Shown piece by piece: positions 5,673-13,279 of a stretch of 16,996 nt of DNA (positions are counted from its first letter, which is position 1; each line of letters begins with the position of its first letter). Source of the stretch: CAYGWX01 sp964353855 [NCBI: uncultured bacterium]. GTDB lineage: Bacteria; Edwardsbacteria; CAYGWX01. The translations under genes and the position numbers were made by a program. The notes beneath the pieces were generated by a model, which was given only the letters and a program-made list of their open reading frames with translations, was not told the DNA's origin and did no database searches. Location: the NCBI GenBank assembly GCA_964353855.1, contig CAYGWX010000053.1:1-16996 (forward strand), written 5' to 3'.

Positions 5673-6319
5673 GACTTACCTCCTCCGCCCATCCAAGAGC
5701 GCTCGATGCCGAGGATGATCTTTAAGGAGGTGGCGGCGATGCCCAGGCCGACCCCGAAGCGGATGCCCCGTTTGGCGGCCATGTTGGGGACCTCCAACAG
5801 CCATTCCGAGATGAACGGGATCTTGTCCCAGACGTAAGCTCCGAAGGGGATGACTCCGAACATGACGATGAAGGCGGCGACGAGGAGCAGAGTGGCTTCC
5901 AAGGTGCGGGCGCGGAAAGCGCGGTAGGAGGCCGAGGCCATGTAGAAGGCGAGGATGCCGAACATCGAGGCCTGCATGGGAACTTGGACGTTCAAGAATA
6001 GCGTGCGGAACAGGCCGGCGGCCTTCACTTTGGCCAACACATGCTCCCGGTCGAGGAATCCGACCAGGATCATGACGAACAACCCGATGAGGGTCACGAT
6101 ACTGTAGGCCCAACCCTCCCTGCGGGCACCAACTTTTCGCCAGTGGTGGCGAATGAGGCTGCCCACGGAGGGGATGAGGGCGAAGATGTAAAGGAGGAGG
6201 CCCCAGCGCACGAAGATGTCGGTGAAGAAAGTCTCCGAGGCCCGGCTGGGGATGAAGAACTGGAGGATCATGATGATCCCCAGCACGAGCACGATGGTCA
6301 GTGGGATGCGTCGGTCCAT
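5669..6319 (-). CDS. Cassette B gene 2: six-helix inner-membrane protein (216 aa)
   Basis: Paralogue of the 207-aa protein at 2356-2979, with about six hydrophobic segments and the same basic cytoplasmic loops (MDRR, RHHWRKVGARREGW and YRAFRAR). Conserved blocks are VQVPMQASMFGILAFYMASA, then SYRAFRARTLEATLLL, FISEWLLEVPNMAAKRGI and ATSLKIILGIERSWMGGGG. It is 9 residues longer, with the extra residues in the loop after the third helix (DREHVLAKVKAAG), predicted to face outside. A clear GAGGAG about 9 nt upstream supports the ATG. The gene lies 13 nt after gene 1 and overlaps gene 3 by 4 nt. The invariant Pro, Met and Gln of VPMQ inside a helix start, and the acidic SEWLL-EVPN loop, look like functional rather than purely structural constraint. 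No known family function is recognised. Confidence 0.86.
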   Translation of the reverse strand: MDRRIPLTIVLVLGIIMILQFFIPSRASETFFTDIFVRWGLLLYIFALIPSVGSLIRHHWRKVGARREGWAYSIVTLIGLFVMILVGFLDREHVLAKVKAAGLFRTLFLNVQVPMQASMFGILAFYMASASYRAFRARTLEATLLLVAAFIVMFGVIPFGAYVWDKIPFISEWLLEVPNMAAKRGIRFGVGLGIAATSLKIILGIERSWMGGGGKS

Positions 6320-6332
6320 AGTCTTTTTCTCC

Positions 6333-7538
6333 TCAGCCGACGTTGAGCATGTTGATGATTACCCCGGACCGGAGGGTTAGAGTGACGAGGAGACCGAGAA
6401 TCAAAATGCCCACGATGATCATCTTGGAGAGGTCCTGGGCCTTGAGGGTACCCAAAAGCAACGGCTCTTTAGCCAGATAAGCACTGGCGGCGTAGAGCTC
6501 CTCGCCCATCAGGGTGTAGTCGCAGGCGGTGATGAAGAAGGGCAACTGAGCCACCTGGTCCGTGCCGGCGATCTGGATGGCCCCTGTGGTGGCCCCGGTC
6601 TCGGCGAGAATGAGGGATTCGGCAAAGAACGCCCCCAGGAAGAAATTGGTAGCGGGCTTCTCACGGACCATGATGCCGTCCACGGCCGCGGCATAGCCCA
6701 TCTGGTCGTTGGTCACGAAGTAGACGTTCTCGGCCCGGAAGGCATCGGGCTTGCCGACCTCGAGATAAGCCTCTTTGACTACCTCGTGGGCGACCGTGTA
6801 GACGATGGGGTCGTAGTTGGGAACGATCAGAGGCGTTTCGTACTCCGCAGCTTTCTTGGCCACCTGAGCCAGGATGTTCAGGGAGGCGATGGTGGCGATA
6901 TCACTGATCGTGCTGATGCCCGGGACGTAGAGCATGGGCCGGCCCATCTCGGTGGCCCGACCCACGGCTTCTTCCACGGCGGAAAGGCCGGCTATGCGCC
7001 GGATGAACAGGCTCTTGCCGACCCTCGCGCGGTTGACAAAGGTGACCACGAAGATGAGGAAAAGGACCGTCGCCGCGAGGGCGTTGATCCGGGCGGTGTT
7101 AAACCACTGCTGAGTAGATTGAGCTGGTTTTGAAGGGGCGGAGAATCCTTCGCCACCGTTCACCCCGATGGCCCTCATTTTGTAAACGTAAGGGATACCG
7201 TCCTGAGGAACCGAGCTGTCGTTGATACGCCCCACCGGCTCTGGAGATACCCGGGGGGAGAACCCCGTGACCTCAAAGGAATCCTTGCCAGCCGGAGAGC
7301 GGAGGATGTCGTAGCCCGTTATCTTGGGAGGTTTGGCCCCATCGTCCGTTGATGGCTTGAAGGTCACCGTGATACTCCCGCCGGCATCGTTGGGGGTGTC
7401 CTTGGCAATGACATCGGTCGGCGGAGCCACGATGGATTGGGCCACGGGCGGGGGAGGGGCGGGTTCCGGAGGGACTTGAGAAAAGGCGAGGAGGGGCGTG
7501 AACAGCAGGAGCACCAGCAGGGGCAGGATAAGCTTCAT
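6333..7538 (-). CDS. Cassette B gene 1: FN3 ectodomain, membrane helix and conserved cytoplasmic domain (DUF6754-like; 401 aa)
   Basis: Domain order: Sec signal peptide (1-20, LAFS-Q); Pro-rich linker (22-40); fibronectin type III-like domain (about 38-140, with NDAGGSITVTFKPSTDDG, GYDILRS and Y-x-YKMRAIGVNG); membrane helix (about 151-168); basic NRARVGKSLFIRR; conserved domain (about 177-370); C-terminal hydrophobic segment (373-388). The conserved domain contains RRIAGLSAVEEAVGRATEMG, SDIATI, YE-x-PLIVPN-x-DP, DQMGYAAAVDGIMVREKPAT, GAIQIAGTD and QLPFFITACDYTLMGEELY, all shared with the 293-aa copy. I assign DUF6754 from memory. The FN3 module suggests recognition of an envelope or extracellular partner, with the conserved domain on the cytoplasmic side. 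The start is supported by AAGGAG 6 nt upstream. The gene follows the 433-aa kinase by 57 nt without a terminator, so it is probably part of the signalling operon. Confidence 0.86.
   Translation of the reverse strand: MKLILPLLVLLLFTPLLAFSQVPPEPAPPPPVAQSIVAPPTDVIAKDTPNDAGGSITVTFKPSTDDGAKPPKITGYDILRSPAGKDSFEVTGFSPRVSPEPVGRINDSSVPQDGIPYVYKMRAIGVNGGEGFSAPSKPAQSTQQWFNTARINALAATVLFLIFVVTFVNRARVGKSLFIRRIAGLSAVEEAVGRATEMGRPMLYVPGISTISDIATIASLNILAQVAKKAAEYETPLIVPNYDPIVYTVAHEVVKEAYLEVGKPDAFRAENVYFVTNDQMGYAAAVDGIMVREKPATNFFLGAFFAESLILAETGATTGAIQIAGTDQVAQLPFFITACDYTLMGEELYAASAYLAKEPLLLGTLKAQDLSKMIIVGILILGLLVTLTLRSGVIINMLNVG
6486..6548 (-). repeat. 63-bp near-identical segment, copy 2 of 2 (within cassette B gene 1)
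   Basis: Matches 3139-3201 at 62 of 63 positions. It codes for QLPFFITACDYTLMGEELYA. The identity at synonymous positions exceeds that of neighbouring conserved blocks. Confidence 0.85.
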
Positions 7539-7595
7539 GCAACGCTCCTTGTGAATGAAAAGTTAAAGGAGTTAGAAATCAACAAAGGTCACGAG

Positions 7596-8897
7596 TTAGA
7601 TGATCATGGGCAGGCGGATGGTGAATTTGCTGCCCTGGCCCGGCGTGCTTTCGACACTAATGGTCCCGCCGTGGAGCTCGATGATCTCCTTGACGATGGA
7701 GAGGCCGATGCCGGTCCCCTGAAGGGTATGGACCTTCTGCTCAGCGCGGTAGAAGCGGTCAAAAATTTGCGAAACCTTCTCGGGCGCAATTCCGATCCCG
7801 GAGTCCCTGATGGAAAGCTCGACCTTCCAGAGGCCATCTTCGAGCTTCCAGCCCCCAACCTCTACACTCACGATGCCCTTTTCCGGGGTGAACTTGATGG
7901 CGTTATCCATCAGCTGGTCCACAGCGAAGCGGATGGCGTTCCTGTCTCCCTTGATCGGAGCCAGGTCCGGTGGAAGCCTGCGGACGATCTGTATCTCCTT
8001 CTTGACCGCGGGCGGGGTAAAGAACTTGATGGAATCCTCGAGGATCTCAAGGATGTTGAACTGCTCCTGGCGCAGACCGACCTCGCCCGTCTTGGCCTGG
8101 CTGAACTCCAAAATGCTGTCGATGAGCTTGGCCAGGCGGTCCGACTCCTCGTTGATGACCTTGAGAAAGTCCTTCTGGGAAGGCATGAAGGTGTCCCCGA
8201 ACTCCTCCAACAGAAGCTCCACATAACCCTTGATCACGGTGAGCGGTGTGCGCAGCTCATGGGAGACGTTGGTTACGAACTCGTCACGCAAGCGGTCCAC
8301 CTGCTTGGCCTCGGAGATGTCCCGGAAGAGGTAGATCGCACCCCGGGATTTCCCTTCCAGGTCCAGAACCGGGGCCAGGGAAGCGGCCAGGGAGACCTCG
8401 GTGTTGTTGCGGGTTGTCAGGATGTCGCTGTCCCGGACAAGAGGGGTCCTGCGCTCCAGGACCACAGCCAGGGGACAATTTGCCTCGCCCAGTACCTTGC
8501 CATCCTCCGCATGAAGTTTAACCACTTCCCAGAAGAGTTGGCCATCGGCCTCTGCCGCGGGCAGACCGATGATCCGCTCCGCGGTCAGGTTGGAAAAAAC
8601 GATACGGGCATCGGTGTCCGTAACAACCAGCCCGTCCGGCACGTGGAGCAGAATATCCCTCATGGAGAAGGGCTCCTCGGAGGCCTTGGGAGGAGGCAGG
8701 GGAGCCGGCATAGGTCCGGCCGCACCTTTCAAGCGCAGCCGGGCTTCCTCGTCTTCAAGAAGCTTAACTCGGGCTTGTAATTCCTCTTCTTTCTTCCTAT
8801 ATAATTCCGCATTGCGGGAAAGATAGGCGACCCAGAACCCCAGTCCTCCGCAGGCCAGAAGCAGGAGGAAGGCGATGAGCTCAAACAGAAGGATCAT
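7596..8897 (-). CDS. Membrane-anchored PAS sensor histidine kinase (433 aa)
   Basis: A single N-terminal helix (about 4-25) is followed by a charged coiled-coil-like segment (28-58, ELYRKKEEELQARVKLLEDE), a Pro-rich linker (60-72), a PAS domain (about 78-195) and a HisKA/HATPase core. Visible catalytic elements are the H-box SHELRTPL with phospho-acceptor His213, N-box Asn332 in DNAIKF, G1 box DSGIGI (365-370), F-box FDRFYR (379-384) and G2 box GTGIGL (394-399). The short N-terminus has no periplasmic domain, so sensing is expected from the cytoplasmic PAS, perhaps through Cys141 (GEANCPLA), or through a membrane partner. The ATG overlaps the stop of the response regulator (ATGA), which points to that regulator as a cognate partner. 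It lies directly upstream of cassette B, so that cassette may be its output or its sensory partner (inference). Confidence 0.93.
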   Translation of the reverse strand: MILLFELIAFLLLLACGGLGFWVAYLSRNAELYRKKEEELQARVKLLEDEEARLRLKGAAGPMPAPLPPPKASEEPFSMRDILLHVPDGLVVTDTDARIVFSNLTAERIIGLPAAEADGQLFWEVVKLHAEDGKVLGEANCPLAVVLERRTPLVRDSDILTTRNNTEVSLAASLAPVLDLEGKSRGAIYLFRDISEAKQVDRLRDEFVTNVSHELRTPLTVIKGYVELLLEEFGDTFMPSQKDFLKVINEESDRLAKLIDSILEFSQAKTGEVGLRQEQFNILEILEDSIKFFTPPAVKKEIQIVRRLPPDLAPIKGDRNAIRFAVDQLMDNAIKFTPEKGIVSVEVGGWKLEDGLWKVELSIRDSGIGIAPEKVSQIFDRFYRAEQKVHTLQGTGIGLSIVKEIIELHGGTISVESTPGQGSKFTIRLPMII

Positions 8898-9280
8898 GGC
8901 GACTTGAAGACTTCCTTAACCCGCTCCAGGAGCTTCTGGGGGCTGAAGGGTTTGGTGAAGAAGTCCAGAACCCCGAGCTCGATACCCCGGATGCGATCCA
9001 TCTCCTGGCCCCTGGCCGTAAGGATGATTACTGGCGTGGCCACGGTCTCAGGCGCGGCGCGGAGCCGGCGGCAAACCTCAAAGCCGTCCATTCCAGGCAT
9101 CATCAGGTCCAAAAGGATGAGGTCCGGCTTTTCCTCCTTCATATAGGCCAGGCCCTCGAGACCGTCCGTGGCTACCCTGACCTTGAAGCCCTCCTGCTGA
9201 AGCTTGAACTGAACGACCCGACCAATCGAGGGTTCGTCGTCGATGACCAAAATCGACTTGGCAGGTAATTTCGTGTCCAT
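8894..9280 (-). CDS. Single-domain response regulator (CheY-like receiver, 128 aa)
   Basis: A complete receiver domain with no DNA-binding or enzymatic output domain. The acidic pair Asp14-Asp15 (VIDDEPS), phospho-acceptor Asp58 (ILLDLMMPGMDG), Thr88 (ILTA) and Lys110 (FFTKPF) are all present, so it should be phosphorylated normally. The usual GADD(Y/F) before the Lys loop is changed to GVLDFF, which may alter the output surface. Because it ends after the receiver, signalling must go by protein-protein contact, for example with the HD-GYP protein, one of the kinases in a phosphorelay, or a cassette protein. It sits between the two kinases, 18 nt after the 815-aa kinase and overlapping the 433-aa kinase by 4 nt, with only a weak ribosome-binding site. 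Confidence 0.93.
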   Translation of the reverse strand: MDTKLPAKSILVIDDEPSIGRVVQFKLQQEGFKVRVATDGLEGLAYMKEEKPDLILLDLMMPGMDGFEVCRRLRAAPETVATPVIILTARGQEMDRIRGIELGVLDFFTKPFSPQKLLERVKEVFKSP

Positions 9281-9298
9281 ACGGGCGCTTTTTAAGGG

Positions 9299-11746
9299 TT
9301 ACTCCAAAGGCAGGGTGAAAACGAAGGTGGAGCCCTTGCCACGCTCGCTCTCCACCCAGATCTGGCCGCCGTGGGCCTCCACGATGTTCTTGCACAAGGT
9401 CAGGCCCAGGCCGGTCCCGGAGCGTTTTCCGGCTTTGCGAGCCTCCACTTGATAGAATTTGTCGAAGATCTTGCGTTGGTCCTCGCTGGAGACGCCCTCC
9501 CCCTGGTCTATTAACCGGACCTCCAAACAACGGAGGGTCTTGGAACTGGGTCGGGGTGGCTCGCCCTTCAGGCGCAGTGAAACCATGATCGTACTGCCCG
9601 AAGGGCTGAACTTCAGGGCGTTGGACAGGAGGTTGGCGATCACCCGTCCGAGCTTCTCGGCGTCTCCCCTGATCCGGAAGGAGCCCTCCGGGGGGTCCAC
9701 CTCAAGAGTGATGTTCCGCTCCCTGGCCTGGGACTCCAGGACCCGCAGGTTTTGCTTGGCCACCTCGGCCATGTCCATATCCCCCACGGTAATCTCAATG
9801 CCGGTGGAGTCCGACTTGTAACCGTCCAAGAGGTCGTTCAGCATCCGGATGATCTTGTGGCCAGCTTCCATGGCATTGGCCAGGAACTTCTCCTGGTCGG
9901 GGTTAATCTCCCCCAGGCTGCGGTCCAGGGTGATCTCCAGGGTGGAGATGATCCCGCCCAAGGGGTTCTTGATGTCGTGGGTGAGCATCTGGACGAACTC
10001 CTCACGCAGGAGCTCGAGTTCCTTCTCCGTCGTCACGTCCGAGAGTAGGACGACCCTGCCCAGAAGCTCACCCCGCCCCACCCGGACGGGATAGGAGATG
10101 ACCTTAAAGAAGCGCCGGGGCTCGGAGAGGGAGAAGGACCCGTGGACGATGCGGTCAGGGAACTGGGAGCACTCTTTGAAAAAGGCGTCCAAGGGACCGA
10201 AGTCCGTGAGGCGCTCGGCGAGAGCGGGAAGGATCTGGCCCCTCACCGAGGTCCCGGGAGGCATAGGGAGGTCGAAGCTCAGAAGCTGGCGGAAAGCGTC
10301 GTTGTACATCAGGACCCGTTGCCCGACGTCGATCAGCAGGAACCCCTCGGGCATGGAAGCCAGGGTGGCGGCAAACTTTCCGCCCTCCCGCTGTAAGCCC
10401 TCGTGCAGGCAGGCGTTCCGGAGGCTGGCGGCCACCAAGGGGCCCAGGGAGGTTGCAAAGGAGAGGTCCTCGGGGCTGAACCTGCCCGGCTTGGTGCTCT
10501 CCAGGGACAAAGCACCGACGATCTGGTGGTGTAGAAGGAGGGGGACGCAGAGCTGGGAGCGGAGCAGAATCGTGGCGTTCGGGCTCTCGTAGCGCACATC
10601 CTTGGACACATCGGCCAGGACCTCATTCTTACCCGAGGCTATGACCGAAGGGATGATGCTTTTTAAGGCTTTGAGTCCTTCAGGATTCAGGCCGACCCTT
10701 CCCTGGCGCATCCGGTCCAGGAGTCCGGGGCGGATCGCGGACTGGACCCGGGAGCGGCCGATCCAGCCCGAGCCCAACTCGTCAAAGTAATAAACCGAGC
10801 ATTCCTCCACGGCGAAGAAATCCCCAAGGGTTTCCACGACCAGCGGAAGCAAAGCTTTGAGCTGGAGAACCGAGGAAAAGGAGGTCCCCATCTCATGCAG
10901 TTTGTTTCGGAATTTGCCCTCCTGGCCGCGCTCGGCTTGTTCCGAGAAGGCCTGGACCACATTTGCTAGGTGGGGGAGGGCCGGAACGAGGAGTGCGGCC
11001 TCAAGTGACGAGAATCCTCCGGGTTCTGTTTTGCCGATCTCCAGCACCCCGACGGTGTGCTCACCCACCGTAAGAGGAAGGGCCAGCACCGAACGGAAGT
11101 TCGGTTTGGATTCGCGGGCTTCTCCCAAACCGAGGTCCTGGGAAAGCAGTGATAGGGCATCGGGGACCTCCACGGCCTTTTTCTCCAAGTAACTCTTTCC
11201 TGCAGGGCCCTGCCCGGGACCGACACGGGATTCGATATTAGGCACATTCGGACAGCCCCGTGCGGCGCGAACGCGAAGGACGCTTCCAGCCTGCTCGATG
11301 ACAAAGAGAAGGGCGGCGCTGCATTCGTAGAATGTGGACAAAGTCTCCAACAGATGGTCCAGGTGGTAGGGATGGACCAGGGACTTTCTCAGAAGCTCGC
11401 ACTGGGAGCGGAAGGCTTTCAAACGCTCGGTCCCGACCTCCCTGAGCGAGAGAGCGGCATGGGAAAGGCTCTCGGTTTCAGAGGGGATGGGAGAGAGAGC
11501 GGCGTGGTAGAGGGCCGGGCCGCAGCGCACATCGAAGGTAGTGAGACCCGTATCGGGCTTTGTCAGGGCGGTTTGGATGAGATCCAGGGCTTTCTTTTCC
11601 GGGAAGACCTCAGAAAGGGGCCGTCCCACGAGAGGCAAGAAGTCGGGAAAGGTTTTCTCTGCCGAGGCATTGGCCTCCTGGATGACTCCCTGGGGGGAGA
11701 TCAAAAAGAGAGGATAGGGAGTGAAGCGGAAAGCGTTATCCGTCAC
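9299..11746 (-). CDS. Soluble multi-sensor histidine kinase, PAS-GAF-GAF-PAS-HisKA-HATPase (815 aa)
   Basis: There is no convincing membrane helix, so it is probably cytoplasmic. Domain order: an N-terminal PAS (about 6-103), a GAF domain (about 130-265, with VGPGQGPAGKSYLEKK and RSVLALPL), a second GAF domain (about 290-445, ending in LCVPLLLHHQIVGALSLES and the following strand), a second PAS (about 455-575) and the kinase core. His590 lies in the variant H-box LTHDIKNPL (HD rather than HE). The N-box has Asn709, the G1 box is DQGEG (747-751) and the G2 box is GTGLGL (777-782). The HDIKNP type H-box is seen in many multi-sensor kinases. The start is GTG, whose GTGA overlaps the stop of the HD-GYP gene, indicating coupled translation. 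Likely partner: the receiver protein 18 nt downstream. Signal unknown. Confidence 0.92.
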   Translation of the reverse strand: MTDNAFRFTPYPLFLISPQGVIQEANASAEKTFPDFLPLVGRPLSEVFPEKKALDLIQTALTKPDTGLTTFDVRCGPALYHAALSPIPSETESLSHAALSLREVGTERLKAFRSQCELLRKSLVHPYHLDHLLETLSTFYECSAALLFVIEQAGSVLRVRAARGCPNVPNIESRVGPGQGPAGKSYLEKKAVEVPDALSLLSQDLGLGEARESKPNFRSVLALPLTVGEHTVGVLEIGKTEPGGFSSLEAALLVPALPHLANVVQAFSEQAERGQEGKFRNKLHEMGTSFSSVLQLKALLPLVVETLGDFFAVEECSVYYFDELGSGWIGRSRVQSAIRPGLLDRMRQGRVGLNPEGLKALKSIIPSVIASGKNEVLADVSKDVRYESPNATILLRSQLCVPLLLHHQIVGALSLESTKPGRFSPEDLSFATSLGPLVAASLRNACLHEGLQREGGKFAATLASMPEGFLLIDVGQRVLMYNDAFRQLLSFDLPMPPGTSVRGQILPALAERLTDFGPLDAFFKECSQFPDRIVHGSFSLSEPRRFFKVISYPVRVGRGELLGRVVLLSDVTTEKELELLREEFVQMLTHDIKNPLGGIISTLEITLDRSLGEINPDQEKFLANAMEAGHKIIRMLNDLLDGYKSDSTGIEITVGDMDMAEVAKQNLRVLESQARERNITLEVDPPEGSFRIRGDAEKLGRVIANLLSNALKFSPSGSTIMVSLRLKGEPPRPSSKTLRCLEVRLIDQGEGVSSEDQRKIFDKFYQVEARKAGKRSGTGLGLTLCKNIVEAHGGQIWVESERGKGSTFVFTLPLE

Positions 11747-13215
11747 GGTCTCACTCGGCTTTCCTTCCCCTGACTCAGGCGGACGAAGACGTCCACGATC
11801 CGGGGGTCGAACTGACCCCCGGAGTTCTTGACCAGCTCGTTCATGGCTTCTTCCTGGGTGAAGGTCTTGCGGTAGGAACGCTCCGAGGTCATGGCGTCGT
11901 ACGAATCCACCACCGACACGATCCGCGCCAGGAGAGGAATCTGTTCTCCCTTCAAGCCGTCCGGGTATCCCTTTCCGTCGTAGCGTTCGTGATGCCAGCG
12001 GATGGAGGGGACGATGTCTGCGAATCCGGCCAGGGGGGTCAGGATCATCTCGCTGACCTGGGAGTGCCGCTCCACGACCTTCCAGTGTTCCTTGGAAAGG
12101 GTGCTCGTGGGATTGGTGAAGATAGCGTCGGAATACCCGATCTTACCGATGTCGTGGAGCAGGCTGGCAAGCTCCAGGCGCCGCATTTCGGGTTCGGACA
12201 GACAGAGCTCCCTCCCGATCTCCAGGGCATAGGTCTTGACCCGGTCGGAATGACCCTTGGTGGAAGGATCTCTGGCCTCGATGGCCGAAATGAGGCTTTG
12301 GACCACGCCTAGAAAAAGGGCCTCGAGGTCGGCGTAAAGCCTGGCGTTTTCCACCAGAACCGCGACCTGGCTGGCCACGGTGGTCAGGAGCTTGAGGTCA
12401 ATGGAGTTAAACGCCTTCCGGTTTTGCTTTTCGCCCAGACCCAACACGCCGATGGTACGCTCCTCCACCTGAAGGGGAACGAGCAGACGGGAACGACCTC
12501 TGATCTCGGGCGTGCCCTTGGTCAGGGAAAGTCGGGCCTCCCTCTGGATGAGCTCGCTTCTCAGGGGGGCTCCATAGCCCAGGGAGGCGATGACCTCCAA
12601 TCCGTTTCCCCGCTTCCGGGGAGCAGACTCGCCCCGATTCATCGGGGCGAGGGCCAGGTAGGCCTTCCGGGCGCCGACCACGGACGCGGTGGCCTGAAGA
12701 AGAAGTTGGCAGCGCTCCTTGAGCCCGATGGCGCGGTGCACGCTTTCCCCGAGGTCGAAGAGCAGGGAAAGCTCCTCATAGCAGGAGGCCACCTCCGAGG
12801 AGAGGCTTTGGATCTCGCGGGTTTGTCTGAGCAGGCTCTGAGCCAAGCAGGAAAGAAGCTCGGCCACGGGCTGAAGATCGCGGGGATGGCTGACCTTTGA
12901 TGATCGTCCGGCAACCACCCAGGAAGCGACGCTCCCCAGCTTCACGGGCGAAGCGAACAGGGATTCCCTGGGCGGACAGGCCCCGAAAGCAGTACTCCCC
13001 TTTTGGCGGGCCTGGCGGACGAGCCTGGCCAGAGCCTTCCCGCTGGCCCCGTTCTTTCGGGCGGACAAGTGTCCGAACCCGGGAGCCAGACGGATGGCGT
13101 CCCCCTTCGGAGGATACACGAAGAAGGAGGCTCCGGTGATACGGGAAAGGCCGGCCAGGAGCGTGCCCAGCCCGCCCTCATTCCAGTCCGCTGTTTTGAT
13201 ATCCGCTATCGCCAT
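11743..13215 (-). CDS. GAF/HD-GYP domain protein, probable cyclic-di-GMP phosphodiesterase (490 aa)
   Basis: The C-terminal part (about 300-485) is a full HD-GYP domain. It has HSDR (322-325), the metal-binding LLHDIGK (His354, Asp355), His384 in VERHS, His408-His409 in RWHHE, the signature DGKGYP (413-418), and VVDSYDAMTSERSYR (435-449). All expected metal ligands are present, so hydrolysis of c-di-GMP is likely. The middle region (about 155-295) is a GAF domain (GSRLLVPLQVEERTIGVLGL-type strands). The N-terminal 20-135 region looks like a second, diverged sensory domain, with CPPRESLFASPV resembling PocR/GAF folds (low certainty), followed by a short linker helix. No membrane helix is visible. 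It is the first gene of the minus-strand operon, behind a good promoter; the ribosome-binding site is poor (CAGGC next to ATG). The next kinase gene overlaps it. Confidence 0.92.
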   Translation of the reverse strand: MAIADIKTADWNEGGLGTLLAGLSRITGASFFVYPPKGDAIRLAPGFGHLSARKNGASGKALARLVRQARQKGSTAFGACPPRESLFASPVKLGSVASWVVAGRSSKVSHPRDLQPVAELLSCLAQSLLRQTREIQSLSSEVASCYEELSLLFDLGESVHRAIGLKERCQLLLQATASVVGARKAYLALAPMNRGESAPRKRGNGLEVIASLGYGAPLRSELIQREARLSLTKGTPEIRGRSRLLVPLQVEERTIGVLGLGEKQNRKAFNSIDLKLLTTVASQVAVLVENARLYADLEALFLGVVQSLISAIEARDPSTKGHSDRVKTYALEIGRELCLSEPEMRRLELASLLHDIGKIGYSDAIFTNPTSTLSKEHWKVVERHSQVSEMILTPLAGFADIVPSIRWHHERYDGKGYPDGLKGEQIPLLARIVSVVDSYDAMTSERSYRKTFTQEEAMNELVKNSGGQFDPRIVDVFVRLSQGKESRVRP

Positions 13216-13232
13216 GCCTGATTATTCACACT

Positions 13233-13261
13233 ATTTTACAGTCTTTTGGCCTTAAAGTCAA
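13233..13261 (-). promoter_or_regulatory. Sigma70-like promoter of the signalling/cassette B operon
   Basis: On the minus strand TTGACT (13261-13256), a 17-nt spacer and TAAAAT (13238-13233), preceded by CTG, make a near-consensus promoter. The predicted transcription start (about 13226) leaves a leader of only about 11 nt before the ATG at 13215, again a very short leader. Confidence 0.7.
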
Positions 13262-13279
13262 GACCTTCAGGCTTGACTT
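13255..13279. promoter_or_regulatory. Inverted repeat holding both divergent -35 boxes (possible operator)
   Basis: AAGTCAAG (13255-13262) and CTTGACTT (13272-13279) are perfect 8-bp inverted repeats around a 9-bp spacer. Each arm contains a TTGACT -35 box, one on each strand, so six of the eight positions are explained by promoter consensus alone. Simultaneous RNA polymerase binding at both promoters would be sterically difficult. Confidence 0.4.

Noticed and set aside
873-7538. Transposon-mediated duplication of the cassette
   Set aside because: No insertion sequence, transposase or flanking terminal repeat is visible, and the copies are diverged at protein level, so the duplication is old or the second copy was acquired separately.
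7539-7595. Possible promoter before cassette B (TTGATT, 17 nt, TTCATT on the minus strand)
   Set aside because: The -10 matches consensus at only 3 of 6 positions, and continuous transcription from the kinase gene is the simpler explanation.
7437-8780. 447-codon open frame on the plus strand, antisense to the PAS kinase
   Set aside because: The opposite strand encodes a complete histidine kinase with all catalytic boxes, plus part of the FN3 gene. The plus-strand translation has no recognisable domain and is the expected shadow of GC-rich codon use.
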